Assembly: GCF_020731285.1 (NCBI RefSeq)
Contig: NZ_JAJFOW010000005.1
Span: 124,001-188,000 of the forward strand
DNA: 64,000 nucleotides
Source of the DNA: Cohnella baijiui
GTDB lineage: Bacteria > Bacillota > Bacilli > Paenibacillales > Paenibacillaceae
Direction: 5' to 3'
Shown here: piece by piece, positions 37,129-46,670 of the stretch
Layout of the letters: the number at the start of each line of letters is the position of its first letter
How positions within the stretch are numbered: position 1 is the first letter of the stretch
Position numbers and translations under genes: made by a program
The notes under the pieces: model-generated
Seen by the model: the letters and a program-made list of their open reading frames with translations, nothing else
What the model was told of the DNA's origin: nothing
Databases searched by the model: none

Positions 37129-37205
37129 GGGCCCTTAGCTCAGTTGGTTAGAGCTGTCGGCTCATAACCGATTGGTCGGGGGTTCGAGTCCCTCAGGGCC
37201 CACCA
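37129..37205 (+). tRNA. tRNA with CAU anticodon, probably tRNA-Ile2 (lysidine-modified)
   Basis: This 77-nt cloverleaf has acceptor GGGCCCT/AGGGCCC, anticodon arm CGGCTCATAACCG and encoded CCA. The acceptor and D-arm (GGGCCCTTAGCTC) resemble bacterial tRNA-Ile2 genes more than elongator Met, which in Bacilli has a GTTCATACCC loop. In Ile2 the C34 is converted to lysidine by TilS. Elongator Met cannot be fully excluded. Confidence 0.9.
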
Positions 37206-37245
37206 CAGAGGATTCGGATTCACCCATTCCCATTCGACACAGGCG

Positions 37246-37297
37246 CCTCCGCTTTGGCCGTCGTCCCTCCGGACGCATGCGCGAGCGGAGGTTTTTT
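37246..37297 (+). terminator. Intrinsic terminator after the tRNA pair
   Basis: CCTCCGCT (37246-37253) pairs with AGCGGAGG (37284-37291) and is followed by six T residues. The long loop holds a smaller GC-rich hairpin. Confidence 0.85.
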
Positions 37298-37369
37298 CAT
37301 GGGCGACAAGGGTTTCGGATCGCGCGACAGACCGCGAATCGTTTGGAATTCACCCTGCCGCTTCTTGTG

Positions 37370-37398
37370 TTGACGCGGCTGGCAGGCCATGGTATTAT
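37370..37398 (+). promoter_or_regulatory. Sigma-A promoter of tRNA-Leu
   Basis: TTGACG (37370-37375), a 17-bp spacer and TATTAT (37393-37398) lie 60 bp before the tRNA. Confidence 0.8.
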
Positions 37399-37458
37399 GT
37401 TCCTCGTTGGTCGTTCAAGCGGCTGTAGATTCGCGCCCGATGAACTTTTTTTCGTTTT

Positions 37459-37541
37459 GCCGGAGTGGTGGAATGGCAGACACAGCAGACTTAAAATCTG
37501 CCGGGAGCAATCCCGTACCGGTTCGAGTCCGGTCTTCGGCA
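37459..37541 (+). tRNA. tRNA-Leu (UAA)
   Basis: This class II tRNA has a variable arm (GGGAGCAATCCC), anticodon TAA in the loop CTTAAAA, and acceptor GCCGGAG/CTTCGGC. CCA is not encoded (the sequence after the discriminator is TTC). It has its own promoter and terminator. Confidence 0.95.
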
Positions 37542-37558
37542 TTCATAAAGAACGTTCG

Positions 37559-37600
37559 TCGCCCGGCATCCATGAGGATGGATGCCGGGCGATTTTTTTT
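37559..37600 (+). terminator. Intrinsic terminator of tRNA-Leu
   Basis: CGCCCGGCATCC pairs perfectly with GGATGCCGGGCG, followed by eight T residues. Confidence 0.93.
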
Positions 37601-37692
37601 GCGCCGTCACAGGGGGAAATACGAACGATAATATTCGGATAATAATACAAGCTTATAATAGGTCTCCATCCTGAAAGACGGGAGACAACGCG

Positions 37693-39519
37693 ATGAAATG
37701 GCGATTCGGATGGGCTTCCACGTTTGCGAGCTGGAAGCTCCTTATGTTTGTTCTTATCTCTTTGACGGTGCTGATGCTGATCTCTTCGCAGGGCTTTCTC
37801 GTCGGCCGGCAATCGACCCGGACGATCGAGGGGCAATACGCCCGGATGATCGCCGAAAACATGGATTCGCTGTCCGTCAACCTCTCGAATTATTTGACCG
37901 CCATCGACGATTTCGCCCGCACGCTCTCGAACGATCCGGATCTGATCGCCATCCTGGCCGGCCAAGACGGCGGCAACGGCCGGAAGCAGGCGGTCGAGCG
38001 GGAGCTGCGTCTGTTCTCGGAATACTATCATCTGCGGCTCCCTGTTCATCTTCAAGTGTTCGGCCCTCGCGGGGAAATGTACGCCTACCCGTCCATCCAC
38101 GCGGAGGAGGAGCGGAGCTTGGCGAGCGTCGTGTCGACCTTTCCCTGGTTCGCCCAACGGGTCGCCCTGGACAACGATTTTCTCCACTGGAACGTCAACC
38201 CCGATTTTCACGTCCGCGTTTCCTCCAACGCGCTTTACGTCAGCAAAAACATCACTCGCCAAAACCGCTCGTTCGGCTTGCTGGTCATTCAACTAAATGG
38301 CTCGCAAATCGAGCGCATGCTGAACCGCGCCCAAATCGACGAGCGCAATCCCGTCTTGCTGTTCTCCGGGGATTTGAAGACCCTCTTCCACAACGAATGG
38401 CTGCCCGCCGATTTCAGCCCGGACGCCGAAGCAGGCTTGAACGACGTCTACCGCGCGATCAAATCGAGAAACGCCGACGAAGGCGCGCTGGATATCCGGC
38501 TCGCCGGGCGCGATTACCGCCTGATGTTCAAGCAGATCGCCGCGACGCCCTGGACGATGGCATCGCTGATTCCGCCCGATCTGCTGCACGCGGACAGCGT
38601 AAGCGTCTGGCGGATGACGGCGATCACGATGGGCGTCTCCGTCGCCGTCGTCGCGTTGTTTTTCGGCGTTTTGCACGCCAAGGTGACGAGACCGGTCCGA
38701 CGCCTGTCCCGCATGGTCCGGACGTATGGAGAGGGGCGCATGCCGGCGCCTTACGCTTACCGGGGGTTTCGCGAAATCGAGACGCTTAGCGAGGGGATGT
38801 ACCGGTTTCTCGTCGAAATCCGAGATCAGTTCCGGACGATCAAACGGGGCGAGGAAGAGAAGAGAAGCCTGGAATTGCAGCGGCTGCAGGAGCAGATGCG
38901 CCCGCATTTCTGGCATAATTCCCTGAATGCCCTGCGGTTCATGGCCTTGCTGCACGGCGACCCCACGATGGCGGAAGCGATTCTTTCCCTCACGAAAATG
39001 CTGGACTATACGCTCCGCAACACGGACGTCCGGTTCAGCACGGTGGAAGAGGAGACCGCCTATGCCATGAACTATGTCCGGTTCCAGGAGGTCCGCACGA
39101 TGAAGCGGATCCGGATCGAGCTGGAGCTGGACCCGCTCGCCCGGCAAGCGCTCGTGCCGAAGTTCACGATCCAGCCGCTCGTCGAAAACGCGATCGTTCA
39201 CGGATTCGCTCCGCCTTATTCGGGAGAACCGGAGGTGCGGATCCGCGCGAAGCTGGCGGAAGGGGCTCTCGTCGTCGAAGTGGAAGACAACGGGGCGGGG
39301 CTCGATCCCGAGCGGGTCGGCCAAATGCTGCAGCCCCGACGACAACCGCCCGGCGCGGCCGGCGGCCTGAGCTTGCGGAATTTGCAGCAGCGCTTCAAGC
39401 TCGAATACGGCGAACCCTACGGCCTCGCGGCGGAAAGCCGTCCGAACGCCTTTACGCGCATCCGGCTCCGTCTCCCTTACGAACCCGGAATTCAAACGAA
39501 AGAAGGAACAAATCCATGA
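37693..39519 (+). CDS. YesM-type sensor histidine kinase
   Basis: This 608-residue kinase of the LytS/YesM class has membrane spans at about 15-33 and 315-335 with an extracellular dCache-like sensor between them. HAMP follows, then the His_kinase domain with the phospho-acceptor His in RPHFWHNSLNALRF (usual form PHFLYN) and HATPase_c with QPLVENAIVHGF and DNGAGL. Kinases of this class control transporters and enzymes for carbohydrates in Paenibacillaceae. It overlaps the YesN-type regulator by four bases. A TATAAT-like -10 lies at 37654-37659. The locus downstream is the likely target. Confidence 0.9.
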   Translation: MKWRFGWASTFASWKLLMFVLISLTVLMLISSQGFLVGRQSTRTIEGQYARMIAENMDSLSVNLSNYLTAIDDFARTLSNDPDLIAILAGQDGGNGRKQAVERELRLFSEYYHLRLPVHLQVFGPRGEMYAYPSIHAEEERSLASVVSTFPWFAQRVALDNDFLHWNVNPDFHVRVSSNALYVSKNITRQNRSFGLLVIQLNGSQIERMLNRAQIDERNPVLLFSGDLKTLFHNEWLPADFSPDAEAGLNDVYRAIKSRNADEGALDIRLAGRDYRLMFKQIAATPWTMASLIPPDLLHADSVSVWRMTAITMGVSVAVVALFFGVLHAKVTRPVRRLSRMVRTYGEGRMPAPYAYRGFREIETLSEGMYRFLVEIRDQFRTIKRGEEEKRSLELQRLQEQMRPHFWHNSLNALRFMALLHGDPTMAEAILSLTKMLDYTLRNTDVRFSTVEEETAYAMNYVRFQEVRTMKRIRIELELDPLARQALVPKFTIQPLVENAIVHGFAPPYSGEPEVRIRAKLAEGALVVEVEDNGAGLDPERVGQMLQPRRQPPGAAGGLSLRNLQQRFKLEYGEPYGLAAESRPNAFTRIRLRLPYEPGIQTKEGTNP

Positions 39520-40652
39520 AAGCGATGATCGTCGAAGACGAAATATTGGTCCGGCTCGGGCTGCGCAAAGCAATCCCCTGGTCCTCCCTCGGTTTGGAGC
39601 TCGTCTGCGAAGCCCAGGACGGAGACGAGGCATGGGACTTGTTCCGGCGGTTTCAGCCCGATATCATGCTGGTGGATATCGAGATGCCGAAGTCGAACGG
39701 GCTTCAGTTCATCCGCCGGGCGAAGACGGAGCGCGCCGACACGCGGTTTATCGTGCTGACGTGCCATCAGGACATGAAATATATGCGGGAAGCGATCCAG
39801 CTGCAGGTGAACGACTTTATGCTTAAGTCCACGCTGGACATGGACGAGCTGTGCGAGATGCTCCGCAGCCTCTCCTCCGATCTGGCGCGGGAGCGCGGCG
39901 GGGCCGGAACGGCCGGTCGTCCGGACGAGGCGCCGTCCGTCGGGGCGGCGGTGGAGCGGATCTATTACGCGCTAGAGGAAGGAACGACGACGCAGCTGCG
40001 GGACGTGCTGTCCGATCCCGAGCAGCGGCTCCGGAAGGAGCTGTTCGAGCGGCTGGAGTCTCTCCGTTTCGCCGCCGCCAAGATGAAGCTGCGCGAGCTT
40101 CGCGAGGCGCTGAACCGTCCCCCGCTGCTGCAGCCGCAAGTCGTCAAAAACACGATGACGGAGTTTTTGTTCCGCGCCTGGTCCGCTTGCGAAGCGCTTG
40201 CGGAAGGCAAGCCGGCGGCTCATCACCGGCTTGTTGACCGAATCTACGCGGCGACGAGTCTGGACGAGACCGTCGCTTTGCTGGAGGAGGAGATGGACCG
40301 TCTCGAAGGATGGCTCGCGCTGACGAACACGGGCGAAGACAAGACGAAGGTCGTCTTGATGATCAAACAGTATATCAAAACGCACCTGGATCAGGAAATC
40401 TCGCTGCAGGATATTGCGAGCGCCTTCTACTTGAACAGCAGCTACCTGAGCAGGCTCTTTAAGGAAGTCAGCCGGATGAGCTTCACCGAATACGTGCTGC
40501 ACGAAAAGACGGAGCTCGCCATCGTTATGATGAAGAGCGGCAAGACGCTGACGGAAATATCCGAGAAGCTAGGCTATTTAAATTTAAGCTCCTTTACCCG
40601 CATGTTCAAAAAAGTCCGCGGAAGCTCCCCTTCGAAGTTTGCGGGCGGATAA
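39516..40652 (+). CDS. YesN-type response regulator with AraC output domain
   Basis: The 378-residue regulator has a receiver domain (MIVEDEILVRLGLRKAI, phospho-Asp in IMLVDIEMPKSNG, Lys in NDFMLKST). A helical linker of about 140 residues and a C-terminal AraC HTH pair (about 280-378) follow, the latter with YLNSSYLSRLFKEVS and LGYLNLSSFTRMFKKV. It works with the kinase encoded just upstream. The adjacent surface proteins and sugar importer from 40.8 kb are its probable targets. Confidence 0.92.
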   Translation: MKAMIVEDEILVRLGLRKAIPWSSLGLELVCEAQDGDEAWDLFRRFQPDIMLVDIEMPKSNGLQFIRRAKTERADTRFIVLTCHQDMKYMREAIQLQVNDFMLKSTLDMDELCEMLRSLSSDLARERGGAGTAGRPDEAPSVGAAVERIYYALEEGTTTQLRDVLSDPEQRLRKELFERLESLRFAAAKMKLRELREALNRPPLLQPQVVKNTMTEFLFRAWSACEALAEGKPAAHHRLVDRIYAATSLDETVALLEEEMDRLEGWLALTNTGEDKTKVVLMIKQYIKTHLDQEISLQDIASAFYLNSSYLSRLFKEVSRMSFTEYVLHEKTELAIVMMKSGKTLTEISEKLGYLNLSSFTRMFKKVRGSSPSKFAGG

Positions 40653-40851
40653 ACGAAAAGTCATATCCGGCTAAAGACTTCTTCCCCGTTTACACCCCCT
40701 TTACAGCGGCCGTACATCGCGATGACAACCTCGCGGATCGGCCGCGCGATGATAAACGATCGGTCATGCGCTGTAGTCCCCCGCGCGTCCAATTCTTCCT
40801 ATCATGAAGGTAGTCAGGCCTATCAACGATCGCTAGCGGGAGGAATGGAAC

Positions 40852-41928
40852 ATGAAAGTCGGCAAAGGATGCGCGCCGTCGGTCAAGCGGGCCGCCGCGG
40901 CCGCGCTCGCAACCGTCCTGATCGGAACGGGTTCGGCGGGCGCTTCGTTCGCGGCCGCAGGGCAGCCGTCGTCGGACATTCAAGGCCATTGGGCCGAAAG
41001 CACGCTGCAGCGCTGGTCGCAGTCCGGGCTGCTGAAAGGCGGCGCGAACGGCCGAATCGAGCCGAATCGGCCGCTGACCCGCTCGGAATGGGCGGCGCTC
41101 GCCAACCGGGCGTTCGGCTACGCCGAAGCGGGAGAGGTGAAGTTTAAAGATCTGCCGGCAACGAGCTGGGCATATGACGACATTCGCAAGGCCGTCAAAG
41201 CGGGCTACCTCGTCGGCTTCGAGGACGGCACGATCCGCCTTGCGAGCCCCGTCAGCCGGCAGGAAGCGGCGGTCATGCTGGCGCGCATGCTCCATCTCGA
41301 TGCGCAGCCGGAAGCGGCCGGCGCGGCGACGTTCGCGGACGAGACGGCGATCCCCGCCTGGAGCCGCCCGGCCGTGCACGCCCTCGCCGGAGAGCATCTG
41401 CTTATCGGCTACCGCGACGGCTCCTTCAAGCCGCGGGCGAACATCACCCGGGCCGAGGCGATCGTCCTGCTGGACAAGGCCGTGAACAGGCAGCCCCCTT
41501 CGGAGGGCGGCACGACGCCCGGCGGAGGCGGCACGACACCGGGCGATGGAGGCACGACGCCGGGGGAAGGGACGAGCCCGGTCGCGTTTTTTGCGACGGA
41601 CGACCCGGCGGTGCCGCAGGCGCTCCGCGATTATGCGCTCGTGTTGGCCGGCCGAAAGACGGTCGACTACACCTATCCGTTCCAAACGTCCGCGCTGGCC
41701 ATCGTCGGAAAGAAGGGCGACGCGAACGTCGTCGACGGCGCCGGCTGGATGTGGGCGGCCTCCGGGACGACGCTGAAGCGGTTCGATCCGTACGCCGCCG
41801 ATCCGGACGCGGTCAAAACCTTCGGGGACGGCACCGATTTTCAAGGGACGATCCGGGCGCTGCTGACGGACAACCGCCACGTCTGGGTGCTGACCGATCG
41901 GAACGTTTCCCGCATTCGCTATTCCTAA
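40852..41928 (+). CDS. S-layer-homology protein with propeller-like C-terminus
   Basis: This secreted 358-residue protein has a signal peptide (cleavage near GASFAAAG) and three SLH domains (about 40-210) that bind the pyruvylated secondary wall polymer. A Gly/Thr-rich linker with GGTTPG repeats and a C-terminal region of about 130 residues follow. That region contains two short blocks, DGAGWMWAASGTTLKRFDPY and DNRHVWVLTDRNVSRI, resembling Reg_prop/beta-propeller blades. Two blades are too few for a closed propeller, so it may pair with blades of the next protein. ATG 40852 follows GGGAGGAA. Confidence 0.82.
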   Translation: MKVGKGCAPSVKRAAAAALATVLIGTGSAGASFAAAGQPSSDIQGHWAESTLQRWSQSGLLKGGANGRIEPNRPLTRSEWAALANRAFGYAEAGEVKFKDLPATSWAYDDIRKAVKAGYLVGFEDGTIRLASPVSRQEAAVMLARMLHLDAQPEAAGAATFADETAIPAWSRPAVHALAGEHLLIGYRDGSFKPRANITRAEAIVLLDKAVNRQPPSEGGTTPGGGGTTPGDGGTTPGEGTSPVAFFATDDPAVPQALRDYALVLAGRKTVDYTYPFQTSALAIVGKKGDANVVDGAGWMWAASGTTLKRFDPYAADPDAVKTFGDGTDFQGTIRALLTDNRHVWVLTDRNVSRIRYS

Positions 41929-41956
41929 TGCCCGAGGCCCAAGGAGGACGGACCAC

Positions 41957-44344
41957 ATGAACCTGAACAAGCACGCGAAACGTCTGCGGCTCGCGCCGCT
42001 CGCCCTGCTCCTGGCCGCGAGCGCGCCGCTACCCGCGCTGGCGGGCGGCAACCCTCTGCCGAACGCCGCCTATACGGCGGCCGCGATTGGAAAGACGTAC
42101 CAGAAAGCGATGGACTACTACAGCAACGAGGAGTTTGCCCGGACGCCCGACCTGACGGACGAACGTCGATCGAAGATCCTGGCCGGACTGGAGGCTTCGC
42201 GGGACGTTCCGACGCAGCTTGAGATCGTGAAGACGATCGGCACGGAGCAGGTAACGGCTTTCGCGCGAGAGGGCGACACGTTGTGGATCGGCACGGTCAA
42301 GGGGCTGCAGCGCCTCAACGTCAAGGAAGACGATCCGCGGAACGTCTCTCAGTTCTTCGCCGGGCCCCGCTATTTGTACAACGGGGACGACCGCGTGACC
42401 GGCTTGTTCGCCGACGGCGAACACGGCGTCTGGGTCCGCAACGGCGGCGGCATCGTCCATATCCGGATGACGCTGCGTTCGCTGAAGGAGAAGGCCGATA
42501 CGTTCGAGCGGCTGACCAAGGCGGTCAACGACCGCAACGGCATGATCGGCGAGGACGTTCCGTATACCCGCAGCGGAGAGACGTATGCCGGCAGGCTGTC
42601 GACGAACGACAACGACGGCCTGTGGACGAGCGAATACGCGATCGGCGAAATCTTCCGCTACTTGACGGCCAAGCGGGAGGGCGACGCCGCAGAGACGTCC
42701 GCAGCCAAGGCAGATGCGACCCGCGCCGCGAAAGCCGTCATGCTGCTCGCCCAAATATCGGGACGCGGCGACGGCTTCGTAGCCCGCTCCTACATCATGG
42801 AAGGAGACCCGCAGCCGAACGGCCTTTGGTTCCGCAAGCAGATAGCGGAAACGGTCGACGGCAACGGTTCCGTGACGTCCTCCGCGTATGGCGTGGCGGT
42901 GGACACGTCCGACGCGCGGAAGAAGGAAGAACTGCAGATCACCGACCCCGAGCTGGTGGCCGAAGCCGAGCGCGCGTACGAAGCGGCGACGGGGCATCCT
43001 TACGCCGAAGATTACGGAGACAAGGGAATCTTCCCCGTACTCAAGGACATGAACGGGCAGGTCGTCTGGCAGCTGAAGTCGCCGATCGTCGAAGATGTCG
43101 ACCCTATGCTGGCCGAGCTGTACGGGGGCAACGGCAACGACTACAAAATCATTTATAAGGCGGATACCTCCTCCGACGAAGTGAACGGCCAGATGGCGCT
43201 CCTGTACTTTGCAGCCAACGATTTGTTCGACGGGACAGGGCCGGAAGACGCCCATTTGCGGTCGCTCGCCATTCGCTTCGCCGACCGGATCGTCAAGGGC
43301 ATCGTCACGAACGGCTTTACGATGATGGACGCGACCCGCCGTCCGACGACGTGGGCGAGATGGAACGCCGGCTATTTCGCGCCGCAAATCGACGACACCC
43401 TTAATACGGAGGGCATCCCTCCCGGCGAATACGAGGGCGGTTACGAGAGCGACGTCAACGCGGACGAAATCGTTAGCTTTGTCAAGACGGCCATCTATTT
43501 GACCTCGCTGGAGCCGGAGCTGTACGCCGAGGACAACGCCTTGTTCCGGGACGCGTACGACAAGCTATGGACGCCGCGAGCGGATGGCGGCCGCTACGAC
43601 AACAACGACGACAGCTATACCGCCGCGACCGACGGCATCGGTTACATCGAGATCATGGAGCAGTACATTCAGCGCAAGAAGGATGTCCTGTCGAGCGACT
43701 TCGACGATTACCCGGACATCAACAGCGCCATTCACGCGACGGGCAATTGGCGGCTTGCCATCAACTTTTCCGACGAAAACCTATTCGCGGTGGCGTTCCT
43801 CCCGCTGATCGACATCGAGATGAACGAAAACCCGAACTCCGAGCGGGTCGCCAAGCTGCGCGGCGTGTTCGACCAGTGGTGGGCCAACATGAAGGACGAG
43901 AACAACCCGTTCTACATCTATCTGTACCAAAAGACATATCCCGAGCGGACGGACGCCGACCTGAACGCGGCCGCGTGGGCCTTGTCCCGATCTCCGCAGT
44001 ACCGGGTCCTTTTCCCTGTCAATAACAGCATGCGGGACGACGCGCTGCTCGTGCGGTACTTCAATTACCGCGACTACGCCAAAATCAACGGAGATCGCAA
44101 AGGCGTCGTGTCGACCAGCCGCCCGCTGCCGCCGGACGAGGTGGACATTCACAAGTTCAATTCCAGCCCGTTCACGGCTTTGTCGGGCTTCGCCAACGCG
44201 ACGGTAAAGGACGGCGATTACGTCGACTATACCCAAACGAAGTACAACGCCGTCAGCTATGCCGCGGGCTCGATGGAGAGCGGCACATGGTACCTGCTGC
44301 CTTACTGGATGGGACGCTACTACGGCATGTTGAAAGAACGATAA
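41957..44344 (+). CDS. Large secreted protein with propeller-like repeats and an all-alpha C-terminal region
   Basis: This 795-residue protein has a signal peptide (cleavage near LPALAGG). At about residues 95-165 there are two Reg_prop-like blades (EGDTLWIGTVKGLQRLNV and DGEHGVWVRNGGGIVHIRM). The remaining 600 residues are mainly helical, with WTSEYAIGEIFRYLTAKR and NDNDGLW, and suggest an alpha/alpha-toroid like that of many polysaccharide lyases and hydrolases. No catalytic motif could be assigned, so a glycan-active role is inferred from context: SLH protein before it, sugar importer after it. ATG 41957 follows AAGGAGG. Confidence 0.7.
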   Translation: MNLNKHAKRLRLAPLALLLAASAPLPALAGGNPLPNAAYTAAAIGKTYQKAMDYYSNEEFARTPDLTDERRSKILAGLEASRDVPTQLEIVKTIGTEQVTAFAREGDTLWIGTVKGLQRLNVKEDDPRNVSQFFAGPRYLYNGDDRVTGLFADGEHGVWVRNGGGIVHIRMTLRSLKEKADTFERLTKAVNDRNGMIGEDVPYTRSGETYAGRLSTNDNDGLWTSEYAIGEIFRYLTAKREGDAAETSAAKADATRAAKAVMLLAQISGRGDGFVARSYIMEGDPQPNGLWFRKQIAETVDGNGSVTSSAYGVAVDTSDARKKEELQITDPELVAEAERAYEAATGHPYAEDYGDKGIFPVLKDMNGQVVWQLKSPIVEDVDPMLAELYGGNGNDYKIIYKADTSSDEVNGQMALLYFAANDLFDGTGPEDAHLRSLAIRFADRIVKGIVTNGFTMMDATRRPTTWARWNAGYFAPQIDDTLNTEGIPPGEYEGGYESDVNADEIVSFVKTAIYLTSLEPELYAEDNALFRDAYDKLWTPRADGGRYDNNDDSYTAATDGIGYIEIMEQYIQRKKDVLSSDFDDYPDINSAIHATGNWRLAINFSDENLFAVAFLPLIDIEMNENPNSERVAKLRGVFDQWWANMKDENNPFYIYLYQKTYPERTDADLNAAAWALSRSPQYRVLFPVNNSMRDDALLVRYFNYRDYAKINGDRKGVVSTSRPLPPDEVDIHKFNSSPFTALSGFANATVKDGDYVDYTQTKYNAVSYAAGSMESGTWYLLPYWMGRYYGMLKER

Positions 44345-44378
44345 TCAGACTCGAAACCGGATAGGAGAGACAAGAGAG

Positions 44379-45710
44379 ATGAATGCCATGCAAAAGGGAA
44401 CCAAGCTCCTGCTGATCGGGAGCCTCGCCTTGCTGGCGGCTTGCGGCAGCGGAGGCGGCTCGCCGTCCGCTTCTTCCGCGGCCGGCGGAGACGCGGCGGG
44501 AACAAAGGTCAAGCTCGTGTTTTGGAACACATCTTACCCGACGATTGACGAGAACGACAAGACGAAGAAAAAAGAAGATTTCTACATTTACAAAGCGATC
44601 TCCCGATACGAAGCAGCCCATCCAGGCGTCACGATCGAGATCCAGGACGTGCCCGACGGCGCGAACGCGATGACGAAATTCCAGACGGCGGGCATCGCGG
44701 GCAACGGCCCGGACGTCACGAACCTGTGGTCGGGCAACTATACGATGGATTTGAAATCGTTCATCCAACCGCTCAACGCGTATTTGAAGCCGTCGGACAT
44801 CGAGGCGATGACGGGGTGGAACGCGGTGACCGAGAACTTCGCGGACGAAGGCACGATCTACGGCATCCCCGACGGCAGCGACGGCACGATCGGCATCCTG
44901 TACAACAAGAAGCTGTTCGCCGCGGCCGGCATCGATCCCGTCCAGCAACCGCCCCGCACCTACGGCGACTTCACCGCCATGCTGAAGAAGCTGAAGGAAA
45001 GCGGCGTAACGCCCGTCGGCACCGGCGAGGACGGCGACTTCGTCTACTTCCTGGACTACTGGTTCGCGCAGATGGTCGGCACGTCCGGCATCAACGATAT
45101 CGTGAACGGCAAGATGAACTTCCGCAACGACAAGCTGGCCGACGTCATGCAGCGGTATCTGAAAATTTACAAGGACGGCTATGTGAAAACGGACCAGCAC
45201 GAGACGCAGTTCTACAACGGCAAAGTGGCCCTTATCTTCGGCGGCTACAACCTGCTGGCCGACGCTAGCGCTGCGCTCGGAGACGACCTCGGCATGATGA
45301 AAATTCCGAATTTCAGCGAGGCCGCCCTGGTCAAGGACGGCGGCATCGGCGGCACCGGCGCGGACTTTGTCGTCTCCAAATCGTCCGCGCACCCGGAGGA
45401 GGCGGTCAAGTTCATCCTCTTTCTGATGAGCAAGGAGGAGCAGATCGCGCGGTTCAAGGACGGCTACGGCAAGCTGCTGAACTTGAAGGACGTCGACGCC
45501 GCCCAGTTCACCGACAATCCGCTCGTCATCGAGCAGCAGAAGTGGGCGAGCGAGCCTTCCACGATCTTTTGGCCGGACAACATCTATCCGTCCGAGCTGT
45601 CCGACTACATCGGCTCGCTCAATTCGCTCGTCATCAAGAGCCAGCTCGACGCCGGAGACTTCTTCGCCAAGCTGGACCAGAAGCGGGACGAAATTCTCGC
45701 CCAGAAGTAA
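44379..45710 (+). CDS. Sugar ABC transporter binding lipoprotein
   Basis: This 443-residue family 1 (MalE/MsmE-like) binding protein has a lipobox at LLAAC and a Gly/Ser linker. The typical blocks are IEIQDVPDGANAMTKFQ, GPDVTNLWSG, IGILYNKKLFAAAGID and GGYNLLAD. It would bind an oligosaccharide outside the cell and deliver it to the two permeases encoded downstream. ATG 44379 follows an AGGAGAGA-type site. It is followed by a strong hairpin without T-run, which is probably an mRNA stabiliser giving excess binding protein. The matching ATPase (MsmK/MsmX-like) is not encoded here and is probably shared. Confidence 0.92.
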   Translation: MNAMQKGTKLLLIGSLALLAACGSGGGSPSASSAAGGDAAGTKVKLVFWNTSYPTIDENDKTKKKEDFYIYKAISRYEAAHPGVTIEIQDVPDGANAMTKFQTAGIAGNGPDVTNLWSGNYTMDLKSFIQPLNAYLKPSDIEAMTGWNAVTENFADEGTIYGIPDGSDGTIGILYNKKLFAAAGIDPVQQPPRTYGDFTAMLKKLKESGVTPVGTGEDGDFVYFLDYWFAQMVGTSGINDIVNGKMNFRNDKLADVMQRYLKIYKDGYVKTDQHETQFYNGKVALIFGGYNLLADASAALGDDLGMMKIPNFSEAALVKDGGIGGTGADFVVSKSSAHPEEAVKFILFLMSKEEQIARFKDGYGKLLNLKDVDAAQFTDNPLVIEQQKWASEPSTIFWPDNIYPSELSDYIGSLNSLVIKSQLDAGDFFAKLDQKRDEILAQK

Positions 45711-45718
45711 GCGAAAAC

Positions 45719-45753
45719 GGATCTTCCCCGCGAGGCGATCGCGGGGAAGATCC
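45719..45753 (+). other. Stem-loop between binding-protein and permease genes
   Basis: GGATCTTCCCCGCG pairs perfectly with CGCGGGGAAGATCC around a 7-base loop; no T-run follows. Comparable hairpins after other binding-protein genes protect upstream mRNA or cause partial termination. Confidence 0.8.
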
Positions 45754-45782
45754 GAACCTTTCCGCAAAGAGAGGCTTGTCCC

Positions 45783-46655
45783 ATGCATTACCGAACGAAA
45801 GAAGCCATGACCGGCTATCTCTCGCTGCTGCCGGCGTTTCTCGCCTTGGGCGCGATCGTGTTTTATCCGATGGCGAACACGATCTATCACAGCTTCACGA
45901 AATGGAACGGCGCCGAAGCCGAATGGATCGGCCTCCGCAATTACGCGTTCATTTTCTCCAACGGAGAGCTGTGGACGATGCTGCGCAACAACGTCATTTT
46001 CCTGCTGTCGATTCCCGGCATCCTCCTGCTGTCCCTCGTCGTCTCGGTGCTGTTGTTCGAGGAAGTCCGCGGCTGGCGGGTGTTCCGTTCGCTCTATTAT
46101 ATTCCGACCATTCTCTCCCCGGTCGTCGTCGGCCTGCTGATGAAGATGATGTTCGCCCAGTCGGGCGTCGTCAACCGGTTCCTGCACGCGATCGGCCTGA
46201 CCGACGGCCAGACGGAGTGGCTCTCCCGGGCGCCGACGGCGTTTCTGGTGCTCCTCTTCTGCTTCTACTGGCAGACGCTCGGGCAGGGCGCGCTCATCTT
46301 CCTGTCCGGCCTGTCGTCGGTCCCGCCCGACATGTACGAGGCGGCCAGCATCGACGGAGCGGGCTGGTGGCAGCGGCTGCTGCGCATCACCATGCCTTCG
46401 CTCGTCCCCACAATCGTCTACTTTACCGTCACCAACGCCATCTACTGCTTCATCGGCCTTTTCTCGCTCGTCTACGCGGTGACCCAAGGCGGGCCGGGGA
46501 GAGAGACGACGCCGATCGATTACATGATCTATATCAAAGCGTTCCAGTCGCCCGGCCAGCTCGGCTACGCCAGCGCGCTGTCGGTGCTGCTGTTTGCCAT
46601 CGTACTGCTCGTTTCCTGGGCGCAAATCCGGCTGTCCAATCGCTTCGAACCCTAG
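45783..46655 (+). CDS. Sugar ABC transporter permease, MsmF/MalF-like
   Basis: This 290-residue protein has six membrane spans. The inner-loop EAA motif lies at YEAASIDGAGWWQRLLRITM, the contact site for the ATPase. The first span includes LSLLPAFLALGAIVFYPM. It forms a heterodimer with the next permease. ATG 45783 comes after AGAGAGG. The operon contains no ATPase, in line with shared MsmX-type ATPases in Bacilli. Confidence 0.93.
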   Translation: MHYRTKEAMTGYLSLLPAFLALGAIVFYPMANTIYHSFTKWNGAEAEWIGLRNYAFIFSNGELWTMLRNNVIFLLSIPGILLLSLVVSVLLFEEVRGWRVFRSLYYIPTILSPVVVGLLMKMMFAQSGVVNRFLHAIGLTDGQTEWLSRAPTAFLVLLFCFYWQTLGQGALIFLSGLSSVPPDMYEAASIDGAGWWQRLLRITMPSLVPTIVYFTVTNAIYCFIGLFSLVYAVTQGGPGRETTPIDYMIYIKAFQSPGQLGYASALSVLLFAIVLLVSWAQIRLSNRFEP

Positions 46656-46670
46656 GGAGTCGAATTCGCC

